Shown here: positions 43,803 through 53,093 of the stretch, one piece after another
Layout of the letters: every line of letters begins with the position of its first letter
Position numbering within the stretch: position 1 is the first letter of the stretch
Assembly (NCBI RefSeq): GCF_026343185.1
Contig: NZ_JAPEMA010000004.1
Span: 372,001 to 436,000, forward strand
Reading direction: 5' to 3'
Source: Streptomyces sp. NBC_00091
GTDB taxonomy: Bacteria > Actinomycetota > Actinomycetes > Streptomycetales > Streptomycetaceae
DNA length: 64,000 nucleotides
Position numbers and translations under genes: made by a program
Notes under the pieces: model-generated
The model's input: only the letters and a program-made list of their open reading frames with translations
Told to the model about the DNA's origin: nothing
Databases searched by the model: none

Positions 43803-44584
43803 GCTTTCGCTTGCGCTTCTGGTCGGCACGGAACCGCCGTACCGGCGCCCGGTCTTGGGCGTGCCGACTGCCCGCAGTACCTCCCGTCCGCATGAGTACG
43901 GCAAAACCTGGGGACAGCTGACCGAACATGCGAATCGTTGTAGGCTCCGGAGACCGCCCTTGACCTGCGTGAAGCGGGCAGGGAGCAGACACTCCGGGAG
44001 TTTTCTCATGTTTCGCACCATGTTCAAGTCCCACATCTGACATCCGGACGTTTCCGCAGGTCAGCGGCGTGTTGTCGGGGTTCAGGTCAGCAAGTAGTCA
44101 GCATCGGTCCCGACTATGTCCCCGTTGCTGATCTCGGTGACCGCAGGGGGCGAATGCCGGCGGCCTCCCTTCTGCAGCGGAGGCTTGGCTCTTGCCCTGC
44201 TGGTCACAGCAGGGTCTTCGCGTTCTGGCGGTAGCCCCGTACCTGGCCCGAGACCTTGGTCCGCCGGTTGCTCGTGGCTGCCCGATGAACCGAAGAGCCC
44301 GCAGATGATCACCGTCCGGTGGCCCCTTCCCCTGCCCTGTTCTGCCCACCCGTTCCGCTTTGAGATGCGCGTTGAAGGCCGACGGCACTGCTGCCGGCCC
44401 TGTGGAAGATCGCCCTGGCCTGCCGTCGGTTCGGCGGGCGGCAACCTTTTGCGGAGCTGTGGCGACTGACGGGCGACCCGAAGACGATCACACCCACGGA
44501 TCGTCCGATCACACCGCCGCATGCTGCTGCGCACCGCTGACCAGAACCGGTGTGCGAGGCAGGCTCGGAGCGAGGAGCCCCCCC
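43803..44584. other. Intergenic stretch without a supported gene
   Basis: About 780 nt of lower-than-average GC. Short frames on both strands (for example one ending at 44082 on the minus strand, C-terminus ISNGDIVGTDADYLLT) have no ribosome site or recognisable family and are not called. The last ~110 nt before the xyloglucanase gene hold a pair of direct repeats listed separately. The region may be gene debris next to the pseudogenes. Confidence 0.4.
44485..44515. promoter_or_regulatory. Direct repeat pair upstream of the GH74 gene
   Basis: CGATCACACC occurs at 44485-44494 and again at 44506-44515. The 21-nt spacing is two helical turns, so a protein could contact both on one DNA face. They lie 70-100 nt upstream of the start codon at 44585, where an activator would bind. 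Confidence 0.4.
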
Positions 44585-47233
44585 ATGAACGAGACGGATC
44601 CCACCGCGCACGGTCGCGGTCGGCGCACGCGCGCGGCCGGTGGCGCGCGACGTACGCGTGGACGCCACCGCCGGCGCTGGACGACGATGGGTCTGGCGCT
44701 GGGCGTGCCCGGTGTGCTCGGCCCCTACCTGCTGTTCGTGCAGGCCGACTCGGAGGCCGCGACGTTGGATTCCGACGCCTATTACGAGGTGGTGTCCGTG
44801 CGCAGCGACAAGGTGCTGGACGTGCCCGGCGCGGACACGTCGGACGGCGCCTGGACACGGCAGCAGAGCCGCGTGGCCGGTGCCGCGAGTCAGCACTGGC
44901 GGCTGAGGCCGACGGGGGACGGCTACTACGAGCTGGAGAACCGCAGCAGCAAGAAGGTCCTCGGTGTGCGGGGTGCCTCCATACAGTCGGCGGCCGCCAT
45001 CGAGCAGCAGTCAGGCCACGGTGCCGCTGCGCAGCAGTGGAAGATCGAGAAAGCCGGCGGTGCGGCGGTGAAGATCGTCTCCCGGAGCAGCGGCATGGTG
45101 CTGGACGTGTGGGGCGGCTCCAGCGGCGACGGCGTGCCGCTCATCCAGTACGCGGACCAGGGTGGCACCAACCAGCGGTGGAAGCTGGTGAAGGCGGGCG
45201 GCTCGGGCAGGTACACCTGGCACAACGCCCAGATCGTCGGCGGCGGGTTTGTCACCGGGCTGGTCTTCAACCCCGCCAGCAAGGATCTGCTGTACGCACG
45301 GACCGACATCGGCGGCGCCTACCGCTGGGACGCGACCGCCGCCCGCTGGACCTCATTGACCGACTGGATCGGCGGAGCCGACTGGAACCTGCTGGGGATG
45401 GAGAGCCTGGCGACCGACCCGGTCGACCCGAACCGCCTGTACCTCGCGAGCGGCACCTACACCAACGACTGGGCGGGCAACGGCGCGATCCTGCGCTCCA
45501 GGGACCAGGGCAGGACGTTCCAGCGCACCGACCTGCCGTTCAAACTGGGCGGCAACGAGGACGGCCGGTCCATGGGCGAGCGGCTGGTGGTGGACCCGTC
45601 CGACCACGGCACGCTCTACCTGGGTACCCGCAAGAACGGGCTCTGGCGCAGCACCGACTACGGCGTGACGTGGAGCCAGGTCGGCAGCTTCCCCGTGAAG
45701 GACGGTGCGAGCAGCGGCGTCGGCCTCTCCTTCGTGACCTTCGGCCCGTCCGGCAGCCGGACGATCTACGTCGGGGTGGCCGACAAGACCACCTCGCTGT
45801 ACCGCTCCACCGACGGCGGAAGCACCTGGCAGGCCGTGCCCGGCCAGCCGAAGGGGCAGCTGCCGCAGCACGGTGTGCTGTCCGGCGACGGCTCGCTGTA
45901 CCTGACGTACACCAACGCGCCGGGCCCGAACGGCGTGACGGCCGGTTCGGTGTGGAAGCACACGCCGTCCACCGGGGGCTGGAAGAACATCTCGCCGTCC
46001 AGTGGCGGTTACGGGTTCGCCGGCCTGGCGGTCGATCCGCAGCGCCCGTCCACGGTGATGGTGACCACGCTGGACCGCTGGTGGCCCTCGGACGAGATCT
46101 ACCGGTCGGCCGACGGCGGCGCCTCCTGGAAGGCGCTCGGCGCGACTTCGGTGCGGGACAACTCCGCAGCGCCCTACGTGGGCACCGGCATCGGTCACTG
46201 GATGGGCGCCCTGGCCATCGACCCCTTCGATTCCGGGCACGTGCTGTACGGCACGGGATCGGGGATGTGGGGCAGCCGCGACGTGACCGCGGCGGACAGC
46301 GGGCGGGCGACGCACTGGACGATCCCGGCCAAGGGCCTGGAGGAGACCGCGACGCTCGGACTGATCAAGCCTCCCGGTCTTCCCCTGATCAGTGCGCTCG
46401 GCGATGTCAGCGGGTTCCGGCACGAGGACCTCACCAAGGTGCCCGCCAAGGCGCTGTCCGGACCGCTGTTCACCAACACCACGGGTATCGACTTCGCCCA
46501 GTCGAAGCCGCAGTTCATGGTGCGGGTCGGTCTCGGTGGCGAGCAGCACGGCGCCTATTCGACCGACGGCGGAGCCGACTGGGAACCCTTCGCCGCAGCG
46601 CCGGTGCGCGACGCGGACGGCGGTTCCGCGGCCGTCTCGGCGGACGGCGCCGCCGTGGTGTGGACCCCGGCGGGCCAGGTTCCGTTCTACTCGACCAACC
46701 GTGGCTCGGCCTGGGCGGCGGCCTCCGGTCTGCCCAAGGACACGGCCGTGGTGGCCGACCGTTCGGCGGCGAATACCTTCTACGCCCTCAGCGGCGGCAC
46801 GTTGTACGCCAGCACCGACGGCGGGAAGAACTTCAACGCCCGGGCCACCGGTCTGGGCGGCGGGCAGCTGAAGGCGGTTCCGGGCATCGCCGGTGACCTG
46901 TGGATCGCCGACGGGGGCAACGGACTCCTGCACTCCACCAACGGTGGCAAGAGCTTCGGCAAGCTCGGCGGCGTGGAGCAGGCGCCCGCCGTCGGCTTCG
47001 GCAAGCCGGCCCCGGGTGCCGGGTACCAGGCGCTCTACCTCAGTGGGAAGGTGAAGGGCGTCACCGGGCTGTTCCGCTCCACCGACGGCGGCTCGGCCTG
47101 GGTCCGGATCAACGACGACCAGCACCAGTTCGGTGGAAGCGCCATCAACGTCATCACTGGCGACCCCGACGTGTACGGGCGGGTCTACCTGGGCGGCTAC
47201 GGCCGTGGCGTGGTGTACGGCGACCTGTCCTGA
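44585..47233 (+). CDS. Secreted GH74 xyloglucanase with N-terminal R-type lectin domain
   Basis: An 882-residue protein from ATG 44585, with GAGGAG 9 nt upstream. A basic Arg-rich n-region of ~30 residues precedes a hydrophobic h-region (GLALGVPGVLGPYLLF), a long atypical export signal. Residues ~60-205 are a ricin-B/CBM13 lectin with three QxW repeats (QHW, QQW, QRW). Residues ~210-880 form the GH74 seven-bladed propellers: the catalytic Asp in LYARTDIGGAYRWD and many RSTDGGxxW Asp-box-like repeats. GH74 enzymes cleave the beta-1,4-glucan backbone of xyloglucan. Binding by a lectin N-terminus rather than a C-terminal CBM2 is less usual. It converges with the anti-sigma-like gene. Confidence 0.93.
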   Translation: MNETDPTAHGRGRRTRAAGGARRTRGRHRRRWTTMGLALGVPGVLGPYLLFVQADSEAATLDSDAYYEVVSVRSDKVLDVPGADTSDGAWTRQQSRVAGAASQHWRLRPTGDGYYELENRSSKKVLGVRGASIQSAAAIEQQSGHGAAAQQWKIEKAGGAAVKIVSRSSGMVLDVWGGSSGDGVPLIQYADQGGTNQRWKLVKAGGSGRYTWHNAQIVGGGFVTGLVFNPASKDLLYARTDIGGAYRWDATAARWTSLTDWIGGADWNLLGMESLATDPVDPNRLYLASGTYTNDWAGNGAILRSRDQGRTFQRTDLPFKLGGNEDGRSMGERLVVDPSDHGTLYLGTRKNGLWRSTDYGVTWSQVGSFPVKDGASSGVGLSFVTFGPSGSRTIYVGVADKTTSLYRSTDGGSTWQAVPGQPKGQLPQHGVLSGDGSLYLTYTNAPGPNGVTAGSVWKHTPSTGGWKNISPSSGGYGFAGLAVDPQRPSTVMVTTLDRWWPSDEIYRSADGGASWKALGATSVRDNSAAPYVGTGIGHWMGALAIDPFDSGHVLYGTGSGMWGSRDVTAADSGRATHWTIPAKGLEETATLGLIKPPGLPLISALGDVSGFRHEDLTKVPAKALSGPLFTNTTGIDFAQSKPQFMVRVGLGGEQHGAYSTDGGADWEPFAAAPVRDADGGSAAVSADGAAVVWTPAGQVPFYSTNRGSAWAAASGLPKDTAVVADRSAANTFYALSGGTLYASTDGGKNFNARATGLGGGQLKAVPGIAGDLWIADGGNGLLHSTNGGKSFGKLGGVEQAPAVGFGKPAPGAGYQALYLSGKVKGVTGLFRSTDGGSAWVRINDDQHQFGGSAINVITGDPDVYGRVYLGGYGRGVVYGDLS

Positions 47234-47240
47234 TGCTTCT

Positions 47241-47283
47241 GGCCCGTGGGCGGGCGGCGGTCCGCGCCGTCCACCCACGGGCC
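47241..47283. terminator. Bidirectional hairpin between GH74 and anti-sigma-like genes
   Basis: Perfect 10-bp arms GGCCCGTGGG / CCCACGGGCC with a GC-rich 23-nt middle that can pair further. It occupies the 67-nt gap between two convergent genes and would terminate both. Confidence 0.65.
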
Positions 47284-47300
47284 TGCGAAGCGGCACGGCC

Positions 47301-48110
47301 TCATCGTGCCGGGGTGAAGCCGCCCCAGACCGAGAGGGCGCCGCGGGGACCGCCGGCGTCGACGCGGTAGCCGTCGTGCTCGACCTCGCGTGCGCCGGCG
47401 GCGTGGTTGTACTGACCGGCGAAGACATGCTCTCCGGCCGGTACCGTGCGGCCCGGCTTGAGGATCCAGCGGTAGACCACTGCTCCGCCCTCGTTCTGCA
47501 CGGTGACGGCGAAATCCTCGGCGGGCAGCGTCCGCCAGCTGCCGGTGCTCTGCACCGCACCGGTCTGCGTGATGCGCAGTTCCACGGTGAGTGCGGTCAG
47601 CGGTTGGGCGGACTTCAGGGTGATGTTGCTCTGCGCCCAGAAGCTGTTGCTGTTCGTGCCCAAGGAGCCGGCCGACGACAGAGGCCCGTCCTGGACGTGC
47701 GCGTCGCCTGGCCGGGCCGAGCCCGCGGCGCCTGATGCCGAAGGGCTGGGGCCCGGCGGGGACGAACGGTCCGGCGTGGTCGGGCGGCCGGTCGCGGGCG
47801 CCGATGGTGTCGGCCGGGGAGTCCCGGAGGGCACGGACGGCACGGAGGGCGCGGCGGGGGTGGCCGAGACATCCGGCCGGGCCGGCGGCGACTGGACGAT
47901 GGCGGCGACGGCGAAGCCGCCGACCGCCAGAGTGCCGGCCGCGGCCAGGGACGCGAGTGCGATCCTGGGCCAGGGCCTCGTGCCCGAAGACTCGCGGTGG
48001 CGGACGGGGGCACCGGACATGCCGCGTTCCACGCGTGCCAGGATCCGGGCACGGTCGGGCTGGTGGGCCTCGGCGGCCGCGCGCAGCCGCCCGGTGAGTT
48101 CCTCGTTCAA
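47301..48110 (-). CDS. Single-pass membrane anti-sigma-like protein with extracytoplasmic domain
   Basis: A 269-residue protein. The start is TTG 48110 because GGAGGAGCC lies directly upstream and the TTGA overlaps the sigma-factor stop, indicating coupled translation. Layout: cytoplasmic N-terminal ~55 residues (LTGRLRAAAEAHQPDRARILARVERGM), one transmembrane helix (IALASLAAAGTLAVGGFAVAAIV), a Ser/Pro/Thr-rich linker of ~70 residues, and a C-terminal beta-rich domain of ~115 residues. The last contains NSNSFWAQSNITL, LRITQTGAVQSTGSW and FAGQYNHAAGAR. Gene order and topology fit an anti-sigma factor that senses something outside the cell. The outer domain looks like a ligand- or polysaccharide-binding module, but I cannot assign a named family. 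Confidence 0.75.
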   Translation of the reverse strand: MNEELTGRLRAAAEAHQPDRARILARVERGMSGAPVRHRESSGTRPWPRIALASLAAAGTLAVGGFAVAAIVQSPPARPDVSATPAAPSVPSVPSGTPRPTPSAPATGRPTTPDRSSPPGPSPSASGAAGSARPGDAHVQDGPLSSAGSLGTNSNSFWAQSNITLKSAQPLTALTVELRITQTGAVQSTGSWRTLPAEDFAVTVQNEGGAVVYRWILKPGRTVPAGEHVFAGQYNHAAGAREVEHDGYRVDAGGPRGALSVWGGFTPAR

Positions 48111-48640
48111 CGGCTCCTCCTCCCCGCCAACAGTTCCCCGGCTGCTCCGGTGCTGCCCAGCATCCGTTCCAGCTCGGCCATCCCCTTCGAGGTCTGGCTC
48201 TTCACCGTACCGACCGATATTCCGAGCGCCAGCGCGGTGTCCTTCTCCGACAGGTCGAAGGCGTGCCGCAGGACCACGCACGACCGCTTCCGGAACGGCA
48301 ACCGGGCAAGAGCGGTCCGCACGTCCACCACGGCGGCCACGTCCGGACCGTGCAACGGCTCCGCGCCGCGGGACCAGAACAGGGCGATCCGGCGGCGCTC
48401 GCGCACCGTGCTGCGGATCCGCGACCGTGCCAGGTTGGCGACCACGCCACGGGCGTAGGCGAGCGGGTGCTCGGCCTGGCGCAGCCGGTCCCAGCGCTGC
48501 CACAGCGCGATCAGGGCGTCCGCGGCCAGATCGTCGGCGCCGTCCGCCTCGCCCGTCAGGAGACGGGCGAACCGGGCGAGTTCGGCGTAGTGGCGTTCGA
48601 AGAAGTCGTGGAACTCTGCGGACGCGTCATCGAGGACCAT
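48107..48640 (-). CDS. ECF sigma factor (SigE-like, group 70 type)
   Basis: A 177-residue sigma factor; ATG 48640 is chosen, with GGAGGGG about 13 nt upstream. Region 2 is FFERHYAELARFARLLTGEADGADDLAADALIALWQRW, and region 4 is LPFRKRSCVVLRHAFDLSEKDTALALGISVGTVKSQTSKGMAELERML. This is the two-domain form without C-terminal extension. It overlaps the membrane anti-sigma-like gene by 4 nt, the usual pairing. A LacI-type site (48667-48680) lies 27 nt upstream, so sugar-dependent repression is likely. Its regulon is unknown but may include the neighbouring GH74 and expansin genes (inference). Confidence 0.92.
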   Translation of the reverse strand: MVLDDASAEFHDFFERHYAELARFARLLTGEADGADDLAADALIALWQRWDRLRQAEHPLAYARGVVANLARSRIRSTVRERRRIALFWSRGAEPLHGPDVAAVVDVRTALARLPFRKRSCVVLRHAFDLSEKDTALALGISVGTVKSQTSKGMAELERMLGSTGAAGELLAGRRSR

Positions 48641-48666
48641 GTCCGTTGGTCGTCCCCTCCGCAAAA

Positions 48667-48680
48667 TGTGTGCGCTAACA
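48667..48680. promoter_or_regulatory. LacI-type operator upstream of the sigma factor
   Basis: TGTGTGCGCTAACA: one perfect half GCTAACA and one degenerate half around a central CG. The same TGTnnnC/GCTnACA pattern occurs upstream of xylF and the GH62 gene in this window. Confidence 0.6.
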
Positions 48681-48766
48681 TCCGGGCGGCAGCGTACCAG
48701 TGCCCGGTTGGCCAGGGCGCGCCGATGCGACGTGCCCCGGCTCCGCCACCCCGCCGCGGTGAGGTT

Positions 48767-49720
48767 TCAGTGCGCGGCGAACTGGACCCTGGTCGGTTGT
48801 GCGACGTTCGGCAGCAGCGCGGTCCCGTCGACCGTCAACTGCTCTCCGTAGATGTCGGTGATCCTTATCGCGCCGCCGCACCCACCGCCGTCGGCGGAGA
48901 GGAAGTAGTTGTAGTCGGTACGGGGCAGCTTCCGCCAGCCCTGGCTGGTGCGTACCTCCAGCCGTGCGACCGGATTCCGGTGGTCGATCACCTGGATGCC
49001 GCACCAGTGGGCGCTGGACCCGGTCTTGTACCGGAGGGAGAGCGTGTCGGACGTGCGGGGGCTCACCAGGCTCCAGGTGATCGGGATACGGCCGACCTTG
49101 GGATCGGTCAGTTTCGCGAAGGCCTGTTCGCTGAGGTCCAGTTGTCCGGGCGCGCAGGGCAGCGGGCATTCGTTGGTGATCCGGACCGTGATCGAGGCGC
49201 CGTTCGCGGCGCGTACGCGCACGTACGCGCCGCAGGCCCTGGACGACTCGTAGTCGGTGGTGTTCATCGCCGCGATCATGAGGTCGTCGCTCGGGCCGAA
49301 CAGGCAGGCGCCGTTGCCGTCGGCGGCGGCGTAGGCGGTGGCGACGCCCTTGTAGGTGGTATCCGGCCGGATGCGTCCTGCCGACGGTGCCGGGGTGGAT
49401 GCCGCCGGTGGGGTCTTCTTCGCCGTAGGCGGGGGCGCCGCCGCCGCGGTGGTTGCTGCGGCGGTCGCGCTCGGGGTCGCCGCGGCAGGCGAGCCGGCCG
49501 CCGGGGGTACTGGGCTCGTCGGGGCCGAGGACGCGGCTCCCGTACGGGTGGCGGCGGGGGCGGCCACGTCGGCCCCAGCGTCGGTCCCGGCCTTGGGGCC
49601 GGGGAGCATGGCCGTCATCAGGCAGAAGAGGACGCCCGCGGCGGTCAGTATCACCGCTGTACCGAGCATCAGCCTGTGTCTGCGCCTGCGCTGCCGCGCG
49701 GCCTGCCGTGCAGTTTGCAT
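48767..49720 (-). CDS. Bacterial expansin (EXLX1-like, two-domain)
   Basis: A 317-residue protein from ATG 49720. An Arg-rich n-region and hydrophobic helix (LMLGTAVILTAAGVLFCLMTA) form a signal or anchor, then an Ala/Pro/Thr-rich linker to about residue 110. Domain 1 (about 115-215) is a six-stranded double-psi barrel: GVATAYAAADGNGACLFG, NTTDYESSRACGAYV and GQLDLSEQAFAKL, the last holding the conserved Asp. Domain 2 is CBM63-like (about 220-317) with aromatics in ITWSLV, GWRKLPRTDYNYF. Expansins loosen cellulose/xyloglucan networks without hydrolysis. Extra cysteines (six in domain 1) suggest disulfides. Its neighbours, GH74 and the sigma pair, fit plant-wall attack. Confidence 0.92.
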   Translation of the reverse strand: MQTARQAARQRRRRHRLMLGTAVILTAAGVLFCLMTAMLPGPKAGTDAGADVAAPAATRTGAASSAPTSPVPPAAGSPAAATPSATAAATTAAAAPPPTAKKTPPAASTPAPSAGRIRPDTTYKGVATAYAAADGNGACLFGPSDDLMIAAMNTTDYESSRACGAYVRVRAANGASITVRITNECPLPCAPGQLDLSEQAFAKLTDPKVGRIPITWSLVSPRTSDTLSLRYKTGSSAHWCGIQVIDHRNPVARLEVRTSQGWRKLPRTDYNYFLSADGGGCGGAIRITDIYGEQLTVDGTALLPNVAQPTRVQFAAH

Positions 49721-50204
49721 GTCCGTCCGTTCGAAGGTCCGAGTCGAGGTGCACTGCCTGGTCGCCGCAGGACGCGAAAAGGTTGCCGACGGTGGGAAGC
49801 AGGCGCGCGGCGGGTCCTTCAGGGCGGCCGGGCAGCGGTGTCCCGCATCGGTCCGCTCACTGAGCGAGGGAGTGCGGGGAAACGGGTCGGGCGGCACGGA
49901 TGCCGGCGGAAATGAACACCGAGGGCTTGGCGGTGCTTGCCGACGGGGTGCCGCCGGTGCGGTACGGGACGCCGCTGTCCGAGGCTTGTGCGCAGGGATC
50001 CTTCGTCCGTCGGCTGCAGGAACTTCCGCAGGTGGCAGGGGCCCTGCACAGCCTCGTGGGCCCGGAGCCCCGGGTGGACCACCACTTCGCGCACACCCGC
50101 GAGCAGCTGATCCCGCCGTACCCGGGGCGTGAGTACGATGTCTCCTTCCTCAAGCACGAGACCTTCTTCGAGCGGATCGTCGACGCGCGAGCGGGGCCGC
50201 AGGG
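49721..50204. other. Expansin upstream region with an orphan coding-like fragment
   Basis: A + strand frame runs 49900-50232 (110 codons, ATG 49900) and overlaps the end of the permease gene on the other strand. Its translation (VLADGVPPVRYGTPLSEACAQGSF, LVGPEPRVDHHFAHTR) has normal amino-acid balance and a conserved-looking GPEPRVDHHFAH segment. This is faintly like the start of phytanoyl-CoA dioxygenase-type proteins, but the frame stops where the Fe-binding motifs should follow. I take it as a possible gene remnant. The rest, nearer 49721, is the expansin promoter area, with no LacI-type site found. Confidence 0.35.
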
Positions 50205-51440
50205 TCAGCCTCCGGCCTTGCGCTTGTTGTAGACGTCGAAGCCGACGGCCGCCAGCAGTACCAGGCCCTTGATCACCTGCTGGTAGTCCGTGCCCACGCC
50301 GACCAGCGACATGCCGTTGTTCAGCACGCCCAGCACCAGACCGCCGGTGAGCGCGCCGATGACTGTGCCCACACCGCCGCTCGCGGAGGCGCCGCCGATG
50401 AAGGCGGCGGCGATCGCCTCCAGCTCGAAGTTGATGCCGGCCTGCGGCGTACCTGCGTTGAGCCGCGCGGCGAAGACCATCCCGGCCAGGGCCGCGAGGA
50501 CGCCCATGTTCACGAAGGCGAGGAAGACGACCCGCTTGCTCTTCACCCCGGACAGCCTCGCCGCCGCCTCGTTTCCGCCGATGGCGTAGGTGTGCCGGCC
50601 GAGGATCGAGTTGCGCATCACGTATCCGAAGCCGACCAGCAGGACGCCGAGGATCAGGAGGACGATCGGCACCCCGTGGTAGCTGGCCAGCAGCAGCGTG
50701 AAGGCCACCACGGCCGCGGTGATCGCGCCGAGCTTCACCAGGAACAGACCGGCCGGGAGCGGTTCCAGCCCGTACGAGGCGGCCCGCCGCCGTCCGCGCA
50801 CCTCCTGCAGGATCGCGACGGCCAGCACCACGAAGCCCAGCAGCAGGGTGAGGTTGTGGTAGTTGGTGTGGGGGCCGACCGCGGGGAGGAAGCCGCTGCT
50901 GATGTTCTGGAAGCCCTTGGGGAACGGCGCCACCGACTGGCCCTGCAGGAGGATCTGGGTCCCACCGCGGAACAGCAGCATGCCGGCCAGTGTGACGATG
51001 AACGAGGGGATCCCGAGATAGGCGATCCAGAACCCCTGCCAGGCTCCGGCGAGGGCCCCGATCAGCAGCGCGGCCACCAGCGCCACGGGCCACGGCACCT
51101 GGTGCTTGACCATCATCACCGCCGCGGCCGCCCCGACGAAGGCGGCGAGCGACCCGACCGACAGGTCGATGTGCCCGGCGATGATCACGATCATCATGCC
51201 GATGGCCAGGATGAGGATGTAGCCGTTCTGCTGGATCAGATTGGTGATGTTGAGCGGCTGGAGCAGGATGCCGCCCGTCCAGAACTGGAACAGCAGCACG
51301 ATCAGCGCCAGCGCGAGCAGCATCCCGTACTGGCGCAGGTTGCCGCGCAGCGCTCGGGCCAGTACGGCACCGGCCGACGGTCGTCGGCCGGGCTCCGGTG
51401 TGCGGGGCGTGGTGTCTGGGGTGGTCTTGGTCTGGGCCAT
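50205..51440 (-). CDS. xylH: Sugar ABC transporter permease (XylH type)
   Basis: A 411-residue permease of the BPD_transp_2 (RbsC/XylH) family, with about ten hydrophobic segments. Family marks include LNITNLIQQNGYILILAIGMMIVIIAGHIDLSVGS near residues 65-95 and GGASASGGVGTVIGALTGGLVLGVLNNGMSL near the C-terminus. The length near 400 residues matches XylH rather than the shorter RbsC. It starts 3 nt after the ATPase gene ends. With XylG and XylF it imports xylose or a related pentose. Confidence 0.92.
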   Translation of the reverse strand: MAQTKTTPDTTPRTPEPGRRPSAGAVLARALRGNLRQYGMLLALALIVLLFQFWTGGILLQPLNITNLIQQNGYILILAIGMMIVIIAGHIDLSVGSLAAFVGAAAAVMMVKHQVPWPVALVAALLIGALAGAWQGFWIAYLGIPSFIVTLAGMLLFRGGTQILLQGQSVAPFPKGFQNISSGFLPAVGPHTNYHNLTLLLGFVVLAVAILQEVRGRRRAASYGLEPLPAGLFLVKLGAITAAVVAFTLLLASYHGVPIVLLILGVLLVGFGYVMRNSILGRHTYAIGGNEAAARLSGVKSKRVVFLAFVNMGVLAALAGMVFAARLNAGTPQAGINFELEAIAAAFIGGASASGGVGTVIGALTGGLVLGVLNNGMSLVGVGTDYQQVIKGLVLLAAVGFDVYNKRKAGG

Positions 51441-51443
51441 GCC

Positions 51444-52991
51444 TCACACCTGCTTGTCGGGGTATGCCGCGCTCATGGTCATGAGCCGCATGAGGGATTC
51501 CTGGGTGGCTTCCGCGCGGTTGGCCTCACCGGTGATCCGGCCTTCGGCCATGGTGTAGATCCGGTCGCACAGGCCCAGGAGTTCGGGGAGTTCGGAGGAG
51601 ACGACGAGCACCGCCTTGCCCTGGGCGGCGAGTTCGGCGATGACGGTGTAGATCTCAGCCTTGGCGCCGATGTCGATGCCCCGGGTGGGCTCGTCGAGGA
51701 TCAGCACCTCCGGCTCGGCGAAGATCCACTTGCTGAGGACGACCTTCTGCTGGTTGCCGCCGCTGAGTTTGCCGGTCTGCGCGAACACCGAGGGGGCCTT
51801 GATGTTCATGGTCCGCCGGAACGATTCGGCGACCCTCGCCTCCTCGTGCCGGTCGACCCAGCCCCGCCGGGCGACCTTGCCGAGGGCGCTCAGAGAGATG
51901 TTCCGGCTGATGTCGTCGCCCAGGTTGAGGCCGAGCTGCTTGCGGTCCTCGGTCACGTACGCGATGCCGTGCCCGATCGCCTCCGGCACCGTCCTGGTAC
52001 GGATCTCCCGGCCGTCCAGCCGCACCCGGCCGCCGGTCCACCGCCCGTACGAGCGGCCGAAGACGCTCATGGCCAGTTCGGTGCGGCCTGCGCCCATGAG
52101 GCCGGCGATGCCGACGATCTCGCCTCGACGGACGTTGAGGGAGACGCCGTCGACCACCTTGCGCCGGTGGTCGATCGGGTGTTGGACGCTCCAGTCCTCG
52201 ATCTCGAAGGCGACCTCGCCGATCTCGGAGGCGCGCTCGGGGTAGCGGTGTTCCAGGTCGCGGCCGACCATGCCGCGGATGATCCGCTCCTCGGAGATGC
52301 CCTCGGGACCGATCGCGATGGTCTCGATGGTCCGCCCGTCGCGCAGGATGGTGACGGCATCGGCGACCCGGGCGATCTCGTTCAGCTTGTGCGAGATGAG
52401 GATGCAGGAGATGCCCTGTGCCTTGAGTTCGAGGATCAGGTCGAGCAGCTTGCGGCTGTCCTCGTCGTTCAGGGCGGCCGTCGGCTCGTCCAGGATGAGC
52501 AGCTTGACCTTCTTGGCGAGCGCCTTGGCGATCTCGACCAACTGCTGTTTGCCCACGCCGAGATCGGCGATCCTGGTGTGCGGGCTCTCGTCGAGTCCGA
52601 CCTGCCGGATCAGTGCGGCGGCGTGGGTCAGCGTCTTGTGCCAGCTGATGACGCCCCGGGTGGCGTGCTCGTTACCGAGGAAGATGTTCTCGGCGATGGA
52701 CAGGTAGGGCACCAGCGCGAGTTCCTGGTGGATGATCACGATGCCGCGCTGCTCGCTGGCCCGGATGTCCCGGAACCGGCAGGGCTCGCCCTCGAAGTAG
52801 ATCTCGCCCTGGTAGCCGCCGTGGGGGTGGACCCCGCTGAGTACCTTCATCAGCGTGGACTTGCCGGCGCCGTTCTCACCGCAGACGGCGTGCACCTCAC
52901 CCGCGGTGACGGTGAGGTTGACCTCGGAGAGGGCCTTCACACCGGGAAACGTCTTGCTGATTGACCGCATCTCGAGAACGGGTCGGGCCAT
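51444..52991 (-). CDS. xylG: Sugar ABC transporter ATPase (XylG type)
   Basis: A 515-residue protein with two ABC domains. The first has Walker [14 protein letters not shown], a divergent signature [15 protein letters not shown] and Walker [12 protein letters not shown]. The second has a degenerate Walker [13 protein letters not shown], signature [14 protein letters not shown] and Walker [12 protein letters not shown]. This asymmetry is normal for XylG/RbsA. It lies between the binding protein (102-nt gap) and permease genes. Confidence 0.94.
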   Translation of the reverse strand: MARPVLEMRSISKTFPGVKALSEVNLTVTAGEVHAVCGENGAGKSTLMKVLSGVHPHGGYQGEIYFEGEPCRFRDIRASEQRGIVIIHQELALVPYLSIAENIFLGNEHATRGVISWHKTLTHAAALIRQVGLDESPHTRIADLGVGKQQLVEIAKALAKKVKLLILDEPTAALNDEDSRKLLDLILELKAQGISCILISHKLNEIARVADAVTILRDGRTIETIAIGPEGISEERIIRGMVGRDLEHRYPERASEIGEVAFEIEDWSVQHPIDHRRKVVDGVSLNVRRGEIVGIAGLMGAGRTELAMSVFGRSYGRWTGGRVRLDGREIRTRTVPEAIGHGIAYVTEDRKQLGLNLGDDISRNISLSALGKVARRGWVDRHEEARVAESFRRTMNIKAPSVFAQTGKLSGGNQQKVVLSKWIFAEPEVLILDEPTRGIDIGAKAEIYTVIAELAAQGKAVLVVSSELPELLGLCDRIYTMAEGRITGEANRAEATQESLMRLMTMSAAYPDKQV

Positions 52992-53093
52992 GGTTGTGCA
53001 TCCGTATCGTCGGGGCGGTGCGGCGCCGGGCGGTCCCGTGGGCGTCGCACCGCCGTTTCGTCGTCGCCGGACCCGTCGGTCGGGCTCCGTGGG

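Noticed and set aside
44082..44858. 258-codon minus-strand frame upstream of the GH74 gene
   Set aside because: Half of it is antisense to the GH74 N-terminus, it lacks a ribosome site, and the composition is Arg/Pro-rich; only its last 60 codons look mildly coding.
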